Source of the DNA: Actinokineospora fastidiosa
Lineage (GTDB): Bacteria; Actinomycetota; Actinomycetes; Mycobacteriales; Pseudonocardiaceae
NCBI RefSeq assembly: GCF_014648415.1
Contig: NZ_BMRB01000001.1
Coordinates: 1,054,001 to 1,118,000 of the forward strand
DNA: 64,000 nt
Reading direction: 5' to 3'
Below are positions 48,559-58,167 of this stretch, piece after piece. Position 1 is the stretch's first letter. Each line of letters starts with the position of its first letter. Made by a program: the position numbers and the translations under genes. The notes below the pieces were generated by a model. That model saw only the letters and a list, made by a program, of their open reading frames with translations, was not told where the DNA came from and did not search any database.

Positions 48559-49137
48559 ATGGCCGACCGCAAGATGATCACCGACCCACAGCGCCTCAAG
48601 GCGCTGGCGCACCCCATCCGGTGGAAGCTCCTCGACGCGCTGTCGATCGCCGAGACCGCCACCGCCACCCAGTGCGCCGCCGCGATCGGCGAGAGCGTCG
48701 CCAGCTGCTCGTACCACCTGAACATGCTCGCCAAGTACGGCTTCGTCGAGCAGGCCGAGGGCGGCCAGGGCCGCGAGAAGCCGTGGCGGCTGGCCGAGCG
48801 CGAGCGCAGTTACGACCACGAGGGCCTGGACGAGGAAGGCGTGCTGGCCGCCGAGGCGGCCACGGACGCGTTCCTGGAGCACGAGTTCGACCGCGTCCGG
48901 ACCTATCTGCGCGGCCACGGGCGGGAATCGGAGGAGTGGCGGCGGGCCTTCAGCCTCATGGGCATGCACGCCCACCTCACGCCCGATGAGGCAATTGGTT
49001 TGCAGGCCGAGGTCCAATCGTTGTTTGATCGATACCGCGATCGTTCCGACAACCCGGCGCTGCGCCCGAGCGGATCCCGGCCGGTCCGCTTCCTGCTGAC
49101 GAACTTCGTCATCCCCGACACCCCGGAAACCCCCTGA
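48559..49137 (+). CDS. ArsR-type winged-helix transcriptional regulator
   Basis: The 192-residue protein starts with a winged helix-turn-helix (about 8-85: DPQRLKALAHPIRWKLLDALSIAETATATQCAAAIGESVASCSYHLNMLAKYGFVEQ) followed by a longer helical domain (about 90-192), typical of ArsR/HTH_20 regulators with an added effector or dimer domain. No metal-binding Cys pair (such as CxC) is evident, so it is probably not a metal sensor. The ATG at 48559 sits directly after a dense array of inverted repeats. A 51-residue gene follows by 69 bases. Confidence 0.9.
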   Translation: MADRKMITDPQRLKALAHPIRWKLLDALSIAETATATQCAAAIGESVASCSYHLNMLAKYGFVEQAEGGQGREKPWRLAERERSYDHEGLDEEGVLAAEAATDAFLEHEFDRVRTYLRGHGRESEEWRRAFSLMGMHAHLTPDEAIGLQAEVQSLFDRYRDRSDNPALRPSGSRPVRFLLTNFVIPDTPETP

Positions 49138-49206
49138 CCTTCACCAGGGCCAGGCCACGCATGGGGGCGTGGCCCGATGGCGCCTGCCCACACCAAGGAG
49201 ACCCGC

Positions 49207-49362
49207 ATGTACCCGGACGCCCTCTACCTGCTCGCCACCCAGCGCAACGCCGAGGACATCGCCGACGCCGCCCGCGCCCGACTCGCCAAGGAGGCCGACC
49301 GAGCCGAGTCGAGAGTCAACGACCCGCATCTCCAACCGGTTCCCCGCCCGCGTTACGCCTAG
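49207..49362 (+). CDS. Small protein, 51 residues
   Basis: The product begins MYPDALYLLATQRNAEDIADAARARL and ends PVPRPRYA. It is a single amphipathic helix with a proline-rich tail, and resembles the small actinobacterial proteins found beside ArsR- or MerR-type genes. AAGGAG precedes the ATG, and it follows the regulator gene on the same strand. Function unknown. Confidence 0.65.
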   Translation: MYPDALYLLATQRNAEDIADAARARLAKEADRAESRVNDPHLQPVPRPRYA

Positions 49363-49405
49363 CGGTTCAGGTCCTCTGTGGACAGCCCGGGTGGCGGGGC
49401 CGCGG

Positions 49406-50884
49406 TCAGCGCCTGCCGTGCAGGAAGGTGATCAGCTTCGCCACCTGGGCGTCCACTTTGGGCGTTCGCGCGAAGGTCGTCATGGTGATCGGCGCGCGGA
49501 AGCGCTGGGTGGTGATGGCCTTGGCCCTGGCGAACTCGCGCAGGCCCTCGGGGCCGTGGATGCGGCCGAAGCCGGACTCGCCGACGCCGCCGAAGGGCAG
49601 AGACGGAACGCCAGCGAAGCTGATCACCGAGTTGACCGACACCATCCCGGCGCGCAGGCGGCGGGCGAGTTCCAGGCCGCGGGCGCGGGCGAAGACGGTG
49701 CCGCCCAGGCCGTAGGCGGTGGCGTTGGCCAGGTCGACGGCCTGGTCCATGTCGCGGACCCTGGTGACCGTCATCGTGGGGCCGAAGGTCTCCTCGCGGA
49801 CGGCGGCGGAGTCCTCCGGGACGTCGACCAGGACCGTCGGCTCGACGTACCGGGAGCCCTCCGGCACCGGGCCGCCGGTCAGGGCGCGGGCGCCCCGGGA
49901 GAGGGCGTCGGCGATGTGGCGGCGGATGATGTCGATCTGGCCGGGCATGGTGATCGGGCCGACCTGGGCGTCGGCGTCGAAGCCGACCTTCAGCGGGCGG
50001 GCCTGGGCGGTCACCTTGGCCACGAAGTCGTCGTAGACACGTTCGTGCACGTAGACGCGCTCCACGCCGGTGCAGGTCTGGCCCGCGTTGGACATGGCGC
50101 CCCAGACGGCGGCCTCCGCGGCGGCGTCGAGGTCGGCGTCGGCGTCGACCAGCAGCGCGTCCTTGCCGCCCGCCTCGATGAGGACGGGGGTGAGGGTCTC
50201 CGCGCACGCGGCCATGATCTTGCGGCCGGTGCCGGGCGAGCCGGTGAAGGCGATCTTGGCGACGCCGGAGCGGCACAGGGCGGCCCCGGTCTCCCCGAAG
50301 CCGGTGACGACCCGGAACACCGGGTGCTCGGGCACCGCGTCGGCGAACGACTCGGCCAGCCAGCGGCCGACGCCGGGGGTGTACTCGCTGGGCTTGAACA
50401 CCACGGCGTTGCCCGCGGCCAGGGCGTAGGCGATCGAGCCCATCGGGGTGAAGACCGGGTAGTTCCACGGCCCGATGACGCCGACGACGCCCAGCGGCTG
50501 GTACTCCACCGTCGCCTTCTGGTTGGCCATCAGCAGCCCGGCCGGACGCCGCTTCGGCCCCAGCACCTTGCGCGCGTTCTTCGCCGCCCATGCTGTGTGG
50601 TCGATGGCCAGGACGATCTCCAGCATGGCGTCGCCGTGCGGCTTGCCGGTCTCGGCGTGGACGACGTCGGCCAGCTCGTGCGCCCGCCGGGTCAGGGCGG
50701 CCTTCCAGCGGTTGAGCCGTTCCAGACGACCGGCGAAGCCCAGCGCGCCCCACCACGCCGCGGCCGCGCGGGCGGACTCCACCGCCGCGCGCACCTCCTC
50801 GGCGGAGTTCACGGGGTGGACGCCGACAACCTCATCCGTCGCCGGGTTGAGCGACTCGAACGTCTTCGCCTGAACGGTCGTCAT
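49406..50884 (-). CDS. NAD(P)-dependent aldehyde dehydrogenase
   Basis: The 492-residue enzyme has the family landmarks: VVGVIGPWNYPVFTPMGSIAYALAAGNAVVFKPSEYTP, FTGSPGTGRKI, catalytic Glu in LIEAGGKDALLV, catalytic Cys in SNAGQTCTGVERVYV, and EETFGPTMTVTRV. It oxidises aldehydes to acids; it resembles succinate-semialdehyde and benzaldehyde-type members, but the substrate is not determined by these motifs. The ATG at 50884 is chosen by alignment; no strong ribosome site precedes it. Divergent from the metallo-hydrolase 49 bases away. Confidence 0.92.
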   Translation of the reverse strand: MTTVQAKTFESLNPATDEVVGVHPVNSAEEVRAAVESARAAAAWWGALGFAGRLERLNRWKAALTRRAHELADVVHAETGKPHGDAMLEIVLAIDHTAWAAKNARKVLGPKRRPAGLLMANQKATVEYQPLGVVGVIGPWNYPVFTPMGSIAYALAAGNAVVFKPSEYTPGVGRWLAESFADAVPEHPVFRVVTGFGETGAALCRSGVAKIAFTGSPGTGRKIMAACAETLTPVLIEAGGKDALLVDADADLDAAAEAAVWGAMSNAGQTCTGVERVYVHERVYDDFVAKVTAQARPLKVGFDADAQVGPITMPGQIDIIRRHIADALSRGARALTGGPVPEGSRYVEPTVLVDVPEDSAAVREETFGPTMTVTRVRDMDQAVDLANATAYGLGGTVFARARGLELARRLRAGMVSVNSVISFAGVPSLPFGGVGESGFGRIHGPEGLREFARAKAITTQRFRAPITMTTFARTPKVDAQVAKLITFLHGRR

Positions 50885-50933
50885 GCCCGCCAAGCTACCC
50901 GCCGGTACCGGGTGCCGGCGATACCCTGTGCCG

Positions 50934-51575
50934 GTGCGGATCACCCACTTCGGCCACTCGTGCGTCCTGCTGGAGACCGGCACCGCCCGGCTGCTGCTGG
51001 ACCCCGGTGTGTGGTCGCACGGCTTCGAGGACCTGCGCGACCTCGACGCCGTCCTCATCACCCACCGCCACGGCGACCACCTCGACCCCGACCGGCTCGG
51101 CCCGCTGCTGGCCGCCAACCCCGACGCCGAGCTGATCACGGACCCGGGGTCGGCCGACGAGGTGGCCCGGTTCGACCTGCACGCCTCGGTGATGCGGCCG
51201 GGCGACGCGCGCGAGGTGGCGGGGACGGCCCTGCACGCCGTCGGCGGCGTGCACGCCGAGATCCACCCCGAGGTCGAGGTGCCGCCCAACGTCGGCTACC
51301 TCGTCGACCACGGCGCCTTCTACCACCCCGGCGACTCGCTGCACGTCCCCGAGCAGGCCGTCGACGTGCTCGGGCTGCCGACGGGCGCGCCGTGGTTGAA
51401 GGTGTCCGAGGCCGTGGAGTTCTTCCGCGCGGTCGCGCCGAGGGTCGCCGTGCCCATCCACGAGCTGACGCTGAGCCGCGAGGGCATCGACAGCGCGCTG
51501 CACCGGTTCGACTCGCTGGCCCCGGCCGGGGCGCGGCTCGTCGTCCTGCCGCTGGCCGACACCACCGAGGTCTGA
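50934..51575 (+). CDS. MBL-fold metal-dependent hydrolase (UlaG/YcbK type)
   Basis: The 213-residue protein has the metallo-beta-lactamase motif HRHGDHLDPD (VLITHRHGDHL), a second His in VGGVHAEIHPEV, Asp in FYHPGDSLHVP and a terminal His (VPIHELTLS). It belongs to the L-ascorbate-6-phosphate-lactonase-like subgroup; the substrate is unknown. The GTG at 50934 has no ribosome site but follows TACCCT by about 7 bases, so it may be leaderless. Confidence 0.88.
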   Translation: MRITHFGHSCVLLETGTARLLLDPGVWSHGFEDLRDLDAVLITHRHGDHLDPDRLGPLLAANPDAELITDPGSADEVARFDLHASVMRPGDAREVAGTALHAVGGVHAEIHPEVEVPPNVGYLVDHGAFYHPGDSLHVPEQAVDVLGLPTGAPWLKVSEAVEFFRAVAPRVAVPIHELTLSREGIDSALHRFDSLAPAGARLVVLPLADTTEV

Positions 51576-51707
51576 CCCCGGCCGCGCGGAGCATTTTCCG
51601 CTCCCGGCGTCCCGAACGGGCCGCGGCTGCCTCCTAGCCCATGACGGGGACCCTGCGGCCCGCGCAGCAGAGCACGGGCCACCCCCGCGGAACGTTCGGA
51701 GGAAATC

Positions 51708-53429
51708 GTGTTCCTGCGTTCACGATCGCGCCTTCGCGCCACGGCCACCGCCGTGGCCGTGGGCGCCGGACTGCTGGTGGCGGCGACCCCGGCCACCGCC
51801 GCCCCGGCGGCGGGGCTGCGCGCCTACCTGGTGATCACCGCGCCCAACGACACCGCGGGCGCCAAGACGGCCATCGGCGGCAACGGCGGCGCCGTGTGGT
51901 CGTCCTACGACGCCATCGGCGTCATCGTCGCCCACTCCAGCGCGGGCGACTTCGCCACCAGGATGCGCGCGGTGGCGGGGGTGCAGAAGGTCGGGGCCAC
52001 CCGCACCTCCGACGTCCCGTCCGCCGCGGCCAACCCGGCCATCCCCGCCGCGCCGTCGCAGGTCACCCCGTCGACGGGCGAGCCGGTCCGCTCGGACATG
52101 AGCCAGATCGGCGCCGACCGCGCGTGGGCGGTCAACCAGGGCTCGTCGCAGGTCACCGTCGGCATCCTGGACACCGGCGTCGACGACCAGCACTACGACC
52201 TCAAGGCCAACTTCGACGCCGCGAACTCCGCGTCCTGCGCCTACGGCAAGCTCGACACCCGCGCGGGCTCGTGGCGCGACACCGGCAGCCACGGCACGCA
52301 CGTGGCGGGCACCGTCGCGGCGGCCAAGAACGGCCGGGGCGCGGTCGGCGTCGCGCCCGGGGTGAAGATCGCCTCCGTGCGCATCGCCGAGGAGCCGAGC
52401 GGGCTCTTCTTCCCGGAGAACACCATCTGCGCCTTCGTGTTCGCCGGTGACCGCGGCTTCGAGGTGACCAACAACAGCTACTACACCGATCCGTGGATGT
52501 TCAACTGCCCGGACAACCTCGACCAGGACGCCATCCTGGAGGGCGTGCGCCGCTCGATCGCCTACGCCGAGGGCAAGGGCGTGCTCAACGTCGCCGCGGC
52601 GGGCAACGAGAACTACAACCTGGCCAACAAGACCAGCGACTCGACCAGCCCGAACGACTCCACCCCGGTCAACCGCAGCGTGTCGAACTCCTGCCTGAAG
52701 GTGCCGGGCGAGGTGTCCGGGGTCGTGAACGTCTCCTCGATCACCTCGTCGAACAGCAAGTCCTCGTTCTCCAACTACGGCACCGAGAAGATCGCGGTGG
52801 GCGCGCCCGGTGACAGCGTCTACTCGACCGTGCCCGGCGGCCGCTACTCCAGCATGTCCGGCACGTCCATGGCGTCCCCGCACGTCGCGGGCGTCGCCGC
52901 GCTGCTCAAGAGCGTGCACCCGACGGCCACCCCGGCCCAGCTGCGGGAGATGCTGGCGACCCAGGCCGACGACCTCGCCTGCACCGACAGCCGCTGCACG
53001 GGCACCACGGCGCGGAACAACTTCTTCGGCGAGGGCCGGGTCGACGCCTACCAGGCCGTCAGCGGCTCGCAGCCGCCCGGAGACAAGGTCTTCGAGAACA
53101 CCGCCGACGTGGCGATCCCGGACGCGGGCTCGGCGATCACCAGCCCGATCAGCGTCACCGGAGTCGACGGCAACGCGCCCGCGACGCTGAAGGTCGACGT
53201 CAACATCGTGCACACCTACCGCGGCGACCTGGTCATCGACCTGGTCGCGCCGGACGGCACGGCGTACCGGCTGAAGAACTCCAGCGGCAGCGACGGCGCG
53301 GACAACGTCATCGCGACCTACACGGTCAACGCCTCGTCGGAGGTGGCCAACGGGACGTGGAAGCTGCAGGTCAGGGACGTCTACCGGACCGACACCGGGT
53401 ACATCAACTCCTGGAAGCTGACCTTCTGA
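51708..53429 (+). CDS. Secreted subtilisin-like protease with P-domain
   Basis: The 573-residue exported protein has a signal peptide (ending ATAAPAA, about residue 32), an inhibitor-type propeptide (about 35-115), and an S8 catalytic domain with Asp in VTVGILDTGVD, His in GSHGTHVAGTVAA, Asn in AAAGNENYN and Ser in SMSGTSMASPHVAG (about 381-394). A C-terminal proprotein-convertase P-domain follows (about 460-573: VHTYRGDLVIDLVAPDGTAYRL; GTWKLQVRDVYRTDTGYINSW). GTG start after GGAGGAAA. It degrades extracellular protein or matures other exported proteins. Its 3' end overlaps the convergent gene by 49 bases. Confidence 0.95.
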   Translation: MFLRSRSRLRATATAVAVGAGLLVAATPATAAPAAGLRAYLVITAPNDTAGAKTAIGGNGGAVWSSYDAIGVIVAHSSAGDFATRMRAVAGVQKVGATRTSDVPSAAANPAIPAAPSQVTPSTGEPVRSDMSQIGADRAWAVNQGSSQVTVGILDTGVDDQHYDLKANFDAANSASCAYGKLDTRAGSWRDTGSHGTHVAGTVAAAKNGRGAVGVAPGVKIASVRIAEEPSGLFFPENTICAFVFAGDRGFEVTNNSYYTDPWMFNCPDNLDQDAILEGVRRSIAYAEGKGVLNVAAAGNENYNLANKTSDSTSPNDSTPVNRSVSNSCLKVPGEVSGVVNVSSITSSNSKSSFSNYGTEKIAVGAPGDSVYSTVPGGRYSSMSGTSMASPHVAGVAALLKSVHPTATPAQLREMLATQADDLACTDSRCTGTTARNNFFGEGRVDAYQAVSGSQPPGDKVFENTADVAIPDAGSAITSPISVTGVDGNAPATLKVDVNIVHTYRGDLVIDLVAPDGTAYRLKNSSGSDGADNVIATYTVNASSEVANGTWKLQVRDVYRTDTGYINSWKLTF

Positions 53430-54130
53430 CGCTGCACCGGCACCAGGACGGCCCTCGCCTCGGCGGGGGCCGTCCGCAGTCCGGGGTAGGTCAGCGGCTC
53501 GGCGCCGAGGTGCACCGCGATGTCGACGGCGTCCAGCAGGGCCTGCCTCGGCCCGGGGCGGGCCAGGTCGGCGGCGTCGGCGGCCACGCGCACCAGCCCG
53601 CCGCGGCGGGCCGTGCGGGCGGCGACCTGGACCAGCGCGTAGCACCACCACGGCTCGGCGCGCTGGCCGACGGCGAGCGCGCGGCCCCGGTGCACGACGC
53701 CGGTGTCCAGCTCGCGGACCCCGATGAGGTCGGCGCAGAGGGTGAAGCCCCCGCGCCGGAGCGCGACCAGGGTGCCCGGGGAGGCGAACCAGCGCGGCGG
53801 GGCGAAGGCGTCGGTGGCCAGGCCCGCGCGGTCGAGCGCGGCGGTCGCCGCGGTCAGCCGCAGCCCGGCCTCGTGCGCGGGCAGCGCGGCGAACTCGGCC
53901 CGCCTGCCCAGGGCGACCCTGCGGCCGCGCGGCTCGGCAGCGTGGTCGAAGCCGTGGGCCAGCACGGGCCGCTCGCGCACCCAGGCCACGACCTCGGCGT
54001 CGAGCCTGCGCGGGGCGACCAGCGCCGACAGCGGGACCCCGCGCCGGTCGAGCTCGGCGGCGAAGTCGGCGCAGGCGTCCAGGCTCCGGGCGGTGATCCC
54101 GGAGAGGGAGACCACGAGTCGGGCCGTCAT
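53381..54130 (-). CDS. DUF2334 (polysaccharide-deacetylase-like) protein
   Basis: The 249-residue product fits the DUF2334 group, relatives of NodB-type deacetylases: LVVSLSGITARSLDACADFAAELDRRGVPLSALVAPRRL, then AHGFDHAAEP, FAPPRWFASPGTLVALRRGGF and a C-terminal VHLGAEPLTYPGLR. The classical deacetylase Asp is not obvious in the first motif, so activity is uncertain. The ATG at 54130 is chosen because the domain starts there. It overlaps the convergent protease gene at its 3' end. Confidence 0.75.
   Translation of the reverse strand: MTARLVVSLSGITARSLDACADFAAELDRRGVPLSALVAPRRLDAEVVAWVRERPVLAHGFDHAAEPRGRRVALGRRAEFAALPAHEAGLRLTAATAALDRAGLATDAFAPPRWFASPGTLVALRRGGFTLCADLIGVRELDTGVVHRGRALAVGQRAEPWWCYALVQVAARTARRGGLVRVAADAADLARPGPRQALLDAVDIAVHLGAEPLTYPGLRTAPAEARAVLVPVQRQKVSFQELMYPVSVR
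53446..53475 (+). terminator. Hairpin after subtilisin gene, inside the opposite gene
   Basis: GGACGGCCC / GGGCCGTCC is a perfect 9-bp stem 16 bases past the protease stop. It lies inside the coding region of the convergent DUF2334 gene, so the terminator would have to be written in codons. Confidence 0.5.
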
Positions 54131-54181
54131 ACCGCACAGCACACTCGACGCGCATGACACGTGGGTGTCCCCGACCCTGAC

Positions 54182-55063
54182 TCAGCCGATCCAGTCGGCG
54201 AACTTCCGGCCGGTGAGCTGCTCGTACGCCTGCACGTAGCGGGCGCGGGTGTTGGCCACGACGGCGTCGGGCAGCGGCGGCGGGGGCGTGTCGGACGCGC
54301 GGTCCCAGCCCGACTCCGAGGAGGTGAGCCAGTCGCGCACGTACTGCTTGTCGAAGGACGGCTGGGCCTGTCCCGGCGCCCAGGTCTCCACCGGCCAGTA
54401 GCGGGAGGAGTCCGGGGTCAGCACCTCGTCGCCGAGCACGAGCCCGCCGTCGCGCAGCCCCAGCTCGATCTTGGTGTCGGCCAGGATGATGCCGTTGGCC
54501 AGGGCGTGCTCGGCGCCGCGCCGGTAGATGCGCAGCGTCAGCTCGCGCACCCGCTCGGCCTGCTCAGCGCCCAGCAGCTCGACCACGGCGGCGAAGTCGA
54601 TGTTCTCGTCGTGCGCGCCGAGCTCGGCCTTGGTGGCCGGGGTGAAGATCGGCTCGGGCAGCCGGGAGCCCTCGGTCAGGCCGTCGGGCAGCGCGATGCC
54701 GCAGACGGCGCCGGTGGCCCGGTAGTCGGCGGTGCCGCTGCCCGCGAGGTAGCCGCGCGCGACGGCCTCCACCGGCAGCATCTCCAGCCTGCGGACCAGC
54801 AGCGCCCGGCCGCGGACCTCGGCGGGGATCCTCGGGTCGTCGTAGGCGACCATGTGGTGGTCGACGATGTCGGCGAGCAGGTCGAACCAGAACACGCTCA
54901 TCGCCGTCAGCACCCGGCCCTTGTCGGGGATGGGGGTCGCGAGCACGTGGTCGTACGCCGAGATGCGGTCGGAGGCGACCATCAGCAGGTGGTCGTCGTC
55001 GACGGCGTAGAGCTCCCGCACCTTGCCTGCGGCGATCTTGTCGTAATCAGCGAGCGTGGGCAC
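54182..55063 (-). CDS. purC: SAICAR synthetase (phosphoribosylaminoimidazole-succinocarboxamide synthase)
   Basis: The 293-residue enzyme joins CAIR and aspartate with ATP in purine synthesis. It shows the family's [28 protein letters not shown] at the start, [41 protein letters not shown] and [13 protein letters not shown]. It is a stand-alone enzyme of the longer actinobacterial type. GTG at 55063 ([14 protein letters not shown]) is chosen; no Shine-Dalgarno is obvious. Not clustered with other purine genes here. Confidence 0.96.
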   Translation of the reverse strand: MPTLADYDKIAAGKVRELYAVDDDHLLMVASDRISAYDHVLATPIPDKGRVLTAMSVFWFDLLADIVDHHMVAYDDPRIPAEVRGRALLVRRLEMLPVEAVARGYLAGSGTADYRATGAVCGIALPDGLTEGSRLPEPIFTPATKAELGAHDENIDFAAVVELLGAEQAERVRELTLRIYRRGAEHALANGIILADTKIELGLRDGGLVLGDEVLTPDSSRYWPVETWAPGQAQPSFDKQYVRDWLTSSESGWDRASDTPPPPLPDAVVANTRARYVQAYEQLTGRKFADWIG

Positions 55064-55086
55064 GTTTGCGCAGCTTACGTGGCCGC

Positions 55087-57282
55087 TCAGCTGCCCCTGC
55101 GCAGCAGGCGGGTCAGACCGGTGGCGACGGTCGTGGCCAAGATCCAGCCCAGGGCGATGAACACCGCCGATATCCACTGCGAGACCCCGCCGATGGTCCA
55201 CTTGTTCTTGTGTCCGAAGTCGACGATGGGCACGAGCAGGTCCAATGTGTACAGCAGCGGGTTCCACACCAGCTGGTCGTCGGTGTTGGCCTCGCGCGGC
55301 TCGGGGATCATGAAGAACCAGACCGTGCCCGCGACCAGGAAGCCGAGCAGCCAGGTCAGCGCCCGCGTCGGCCGGTAGCCGTAGCCGACGGTGGCGCGCT
55401 GCAGCCAGCTCCACAGCCGGATCCCCGGCGCGGTGAGGCCCGCGCCGTCGGCGAGCGCGGCGTAGCGCAGCCGCTGCTTCTCCACCAGGACGGTGTCGGC
55501 GTGCTCCTCGTTGCCCGCGGCGCGCAGCATCGCGGCGAACTGCTCGTAGGGGCCGGGGCTGTAGGTCTCGCGCAGGCCGTGGCGCAGCCAGGCCAGCCGG
55601 GTCAGCACCCGGTCGTCGTCGTCGAGGTCGATCGGGTCGGCGAGGGTCTCGTAGCGGAAGTCCTCCACCTCGATGCGGCCCTTGGCGCTCCAGAACGCCG
55701 CGTTGTCCGACAGCGACGCGCACCGGGCGTGCCCGAGGTCGACCCGGCCGCGGGGCGCGGCGGCCACGGTCAGCCGCAGCTCCTGGGTCTGGAAGCCGAA
55801 GGCGTTGATCGTCATCGCGTTGTGGCTGTTGCCCAGCTCGGCGCCGTGGAAGTCGGTGACCTGGCCGACCTCGGCGCGGCGCAGCCGGATCTCCCCGTGC
55901 GCGGAGAACGGCTCGTCGCCCGCCGCGCAGATGAGGTCGCGGCCGATGCGCGCGACCCGCAGGTCGAGCGAGGGCTTGACCGCGCCGTCGCGGTGGTAGA
56001 CGCCGGGGGCGAGCAGCCTGCTGCCGCGCAGGTCCAGGTTGGCCTCGATCTTGGTCCCGGTCAGCAGCACCGAGCCGAAGACGAGCACGGCGCGGGCGTC
56101 GAGGTTGCCGCCGACGGTGAAGCGGCGGCCCTCGACCGCGTCCCCGCCGCGGTTGCTGATCACCGCGCGGTCCAGCAGCGCGCTGCCCCGCACAATGACC
56201 TCGACCAGCCGGATCTGCCCGGCGATCCGCGCGTCGCGGGCGTCGATGTTGCCGCCGACGGCGGTGCCGTCCAGGTGCAGGGAGCGGTCGGAGTACGGGC
56301 CCGCCTTGGCGCCCATCTCGACGAACTCCTCCTGCCCGCCGGACAGGTCGACCCTGGCCTGCGACAGCCGCAGCGAGCCCCCGATCGCGGCGTTGACGAT
56401 GCGCACCGTGCCCGTGCTGACGAAGCCGCGGTCGAGGTTGACGTTGCCGTCTACTTTGGACCGGTCGGCGACCAGGGTGGCGTTGGGGTCGAAGAACGGG
56501 TCGTCCGGCGGCACTGCCCGCGAGTGCTCGGTGCGCGGGGCCAGCCGCGCTCCCCGCATGGACAGGTCGCTCTCCACCCGCGCGGTCGGCAGGAAGATCT
56601 GCCCGACGGCGCGGAAGGGGGTGCCCTGCGGGTCCACGGTGAAGTACAGGTTGCCGCCGACCTGCATGCCGTTGCCGTTGAGCGCGAACCCGCGCGGGTT
56701 GTCCAGCTCGGCGCCCGCGAAGTTGACGTTGCCCCCGGTGCGCAGGCCGGGCAGGCGGATCTCCCCCTTGCTCGCCACCCGCGCGGCCAGCAGCGCGCCC
56801 GCGAGCTGCAGCCGGTCGCCGTGCAGCGCGGGCCTGCCGTCGCGGCCGATGAGCGTGCTGTCGCGCAGCACGAGCGTGCCCCTGACCTCGGCGTCGGTCA
56901 GGTCGACGGTCCCGTTGACCACGGTGCGGTACAGCGTGAGGTCGTTGTCCGTGCGCAGGTTGCGCGCCTCCAGGCCGGGGAGCGCGCAGTCGCGGAAGTC
57001 GATGCCCGCCAGCTTGCCCTGCCGCAGGTCCGGCGGCTGCTCGAACCGGCAGCGCTCGAACTCCAGCAGCGCGAACTCGATGTTGCGCAGGTCGAGCGTG
57101 CCGGTGATGTAGCGGTCCGACCAGCGCTGCACGGCGGGCGTGGCCAGCTTCCGCCTGCGCAGCACGCCGCCGCTCTCCTGCTCGGCCGCGCGGCGCAGGA
57201 CCTCGGCCGCGCTGATGTGCGCCCAGGCCGGGGGGTTCTCGTCGTGCGGGTCCAGCCGCCGCTCGTCGTCGCTGGTCGTCAT
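55087..57282 (-). CDS. Large repeat protein with C-terminal membrane domain, unidentified
   Basis: The 731-residue product has a soluble region of about 550 residues built of many short, loosely repeated beta strands with alternating hydrophobics ([92 protein letters not shown]). This looks like a right-handed beta-solenoid related to pentapeptide-repeat proteins. A helical linker (about 570-640, with [21 protein letters not shown]) and about three to four membrane helices follow ([38 protein letters not shown]). No signal peptide. The ATG follows a G-rich site. It lies alone between purC and an ABC operon. Function unknown. Confidence 0.75.
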   Translation of the reverse strand: MTTSDDERRLDPHDENPPAWAHISAAEVLRRAAEQESGGVLRRRKLATPAVQRWSDRYITGTLDLRNIEFALLEFERCRFEQPPDLRQGKLAGIDFRDCALPGLEARNLRTDNDLTLYRTVVNGTVDLTDAEVRGTLVLRDSTLIGRDGRPALHGDRLQLAGALLAARVASKGEIRLPGLRTGGNVNFAGAELDNPRGFALNGNGMQVGGNLYFTVDPQGTPFRAVGQIFLPTARVESDLSMRGARLAPRTEHSRAVPPDDPFFDPNATLVADRSKVDGNVNLDRGFVSTGTVRIVNAAIGGSLRLSQARVDLSGGQEEFVEMGAKAGPYSDRSLHLDGTAVGGNIDARDARIAGQIRLVEVIVRGSALLDRAVISNRGGDAVEGRRFTVGGNLDARAVLVFGSVLLTGTKIEANLDLRGSRLLAPGVYHRDGAVKPSLDLRVARIGRDLICAAGDEPFSAHGEIRLRRAEVGQVTDFHGAELGNSHNAMTINAFGFQTQELRLTVAAAPRGRVDLGHARCASLSDNAAFWSAKGRIEVEDFRYETLADPIDLDDDDRVLTRLAWLRHGLRETYSPGPYEQFAAMLRAAGNEEHADTVLVEKQRLRYAALADGAGLTAPGIRLWSWLQRATVGYGYRPTRALTWLLGFLVAGTVWFFMIPEPREANTDDQLVWNPLLYTLDLLVPIVDFGHKNKWTIGGVSQWISAVFIALGWILATTVATGLTRLLRRGS

Positions 57283-57358
57283 GGCGATACCACCCCCCGT
57301 GATCGCTCCTGCGGTCGATCATAGAGACGGACCGGGGTGGTGGGGCGTTCCGCGGAAG

Positions 57359-57390
57359 TCCGGCCCCCCGCGATCGCGCGGGGGGCCGGA
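57359..57390 (-). terminator. Terminator hairpin after amino-acid ABC operon
   Basis: A perfect 13-bp stem (TCCGGCCCCCCGC / GCGGGGGGCCGGA) with a 6-base loop lies 12 bases beyond the ATPase stop. Confidence 0.9.
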
Positions 57391-57402
57391 CTCGTCAGCG
57401 AC

Positions 57403-58167
57403 TCACAGGACCTTGCTCAGGAACGCCTGCGTGCGCTCCTCCTGGGGGTTGCCCAGCACGTCGCGGGGGTTGCCGTGTTCGACGACCACGCCCTCGTCCA
57501 TGAACACCAGGGAGTCGCCGACCTCGCGGGCGAAGCCCATCTCGTGGGTGACGACGACCATGGTCATGCCCTGCTCGGCCAGCTTCCGCATGACCTCCAG
57601 GACGTCGCCCACCAGCTCCGGGTCCAGCGCGGAGGTCGGCTCGTCGAACAGCATCAGCTTGGGCTCCATCGCCAGCGCGCGGGCGATGGCGACGCGCTGC
57701 TGCTGGCCGCCGGAGAGCTGGTTCGGGTACGCGGCGGCCTTGTCGCCCAGCCCGACCTGGTCGAGCAGGTCCAGGGCGTGCGCGCGGGCCGACGCCTTCG
57801 GCCTGCCGAGGACGCCGACCGGCGCCTCGGTGATGTTCTCCAGCGCGGTCATGTGCGGGAACAGGTTGAACCGCTGGAAGACCATGCCGATCGAGCGCCG
57901 CTTGTGGGCGACCTCGTCCTCCCGCAGTTCGTGCAGCCGGTCGCCGCGCTGGCGGTAGCCCACCAGGTCGCCGTCGACGTAGAGCCTGCCCGCGTCGACC
58001 TTCTCCAGGTGGTTGATGCACCGCAGGAAGGTCGACTTGCCGGAGCCGGACGGGCCGATGACGCACATGACCTCGCCGTGCGCGACCTCGAGGTCGATGC
58101 CGCGCAGCACCTCCAGCCTGCCGTAGCTCTTGCAGACGCCCTCGGCGCGCACCATCGGTTCGGTCAT
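57403..58167 (-). CDS. Polar amino-acid ABC transporter ATP-binding protein (GlnQ-like)
   Basis: The 254-residue ATPase has Walker A ([18 protein letters not shown]), Q-loop ([14 protein letters not shown]), signature ([21 protein letters not shown]), Walker B ([17 protein letters not shown]) and H-loop ([13 protein letters not shown]). This is the PAAT family pattern for glutamine, glutamate or cystine uptake. Its ATG overlaps the permease stop. Last gene of the binding protein-permease-ATPase operon. Confidence 0.97.
   Translation of the reverse strand: MTEPMVRAEGVCKSYGRLEVLRGIDLEVAHGEVMCVIGPSGSGKSTFLRCINHLEKVDAGRLYVDGDLVGYRQRGDRLHELREDEVAHKRRSIGMVFQRFNLFPHMTALENITEAPVGVLGRPKASARAHALDLLDQVGLGDKAAAYPNQLSGGQQQRVAIARALAMEPKLMLFDEPTSALDPELVGDVLEVMRKLAEQGMTMVVVTHEMGFAREVGDSLVFMDEGVVVEHGNPRDVLGNPQEERTQAFLSKVL

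Noticed and set aside
54182-57322. A single frame open through purC and across the following gene (1046 codons)
   Set aside because: Only its last 293 codons match purC; the rest is out-of-frame reading of the repeat-protein gene, which has its own better-supported frame.
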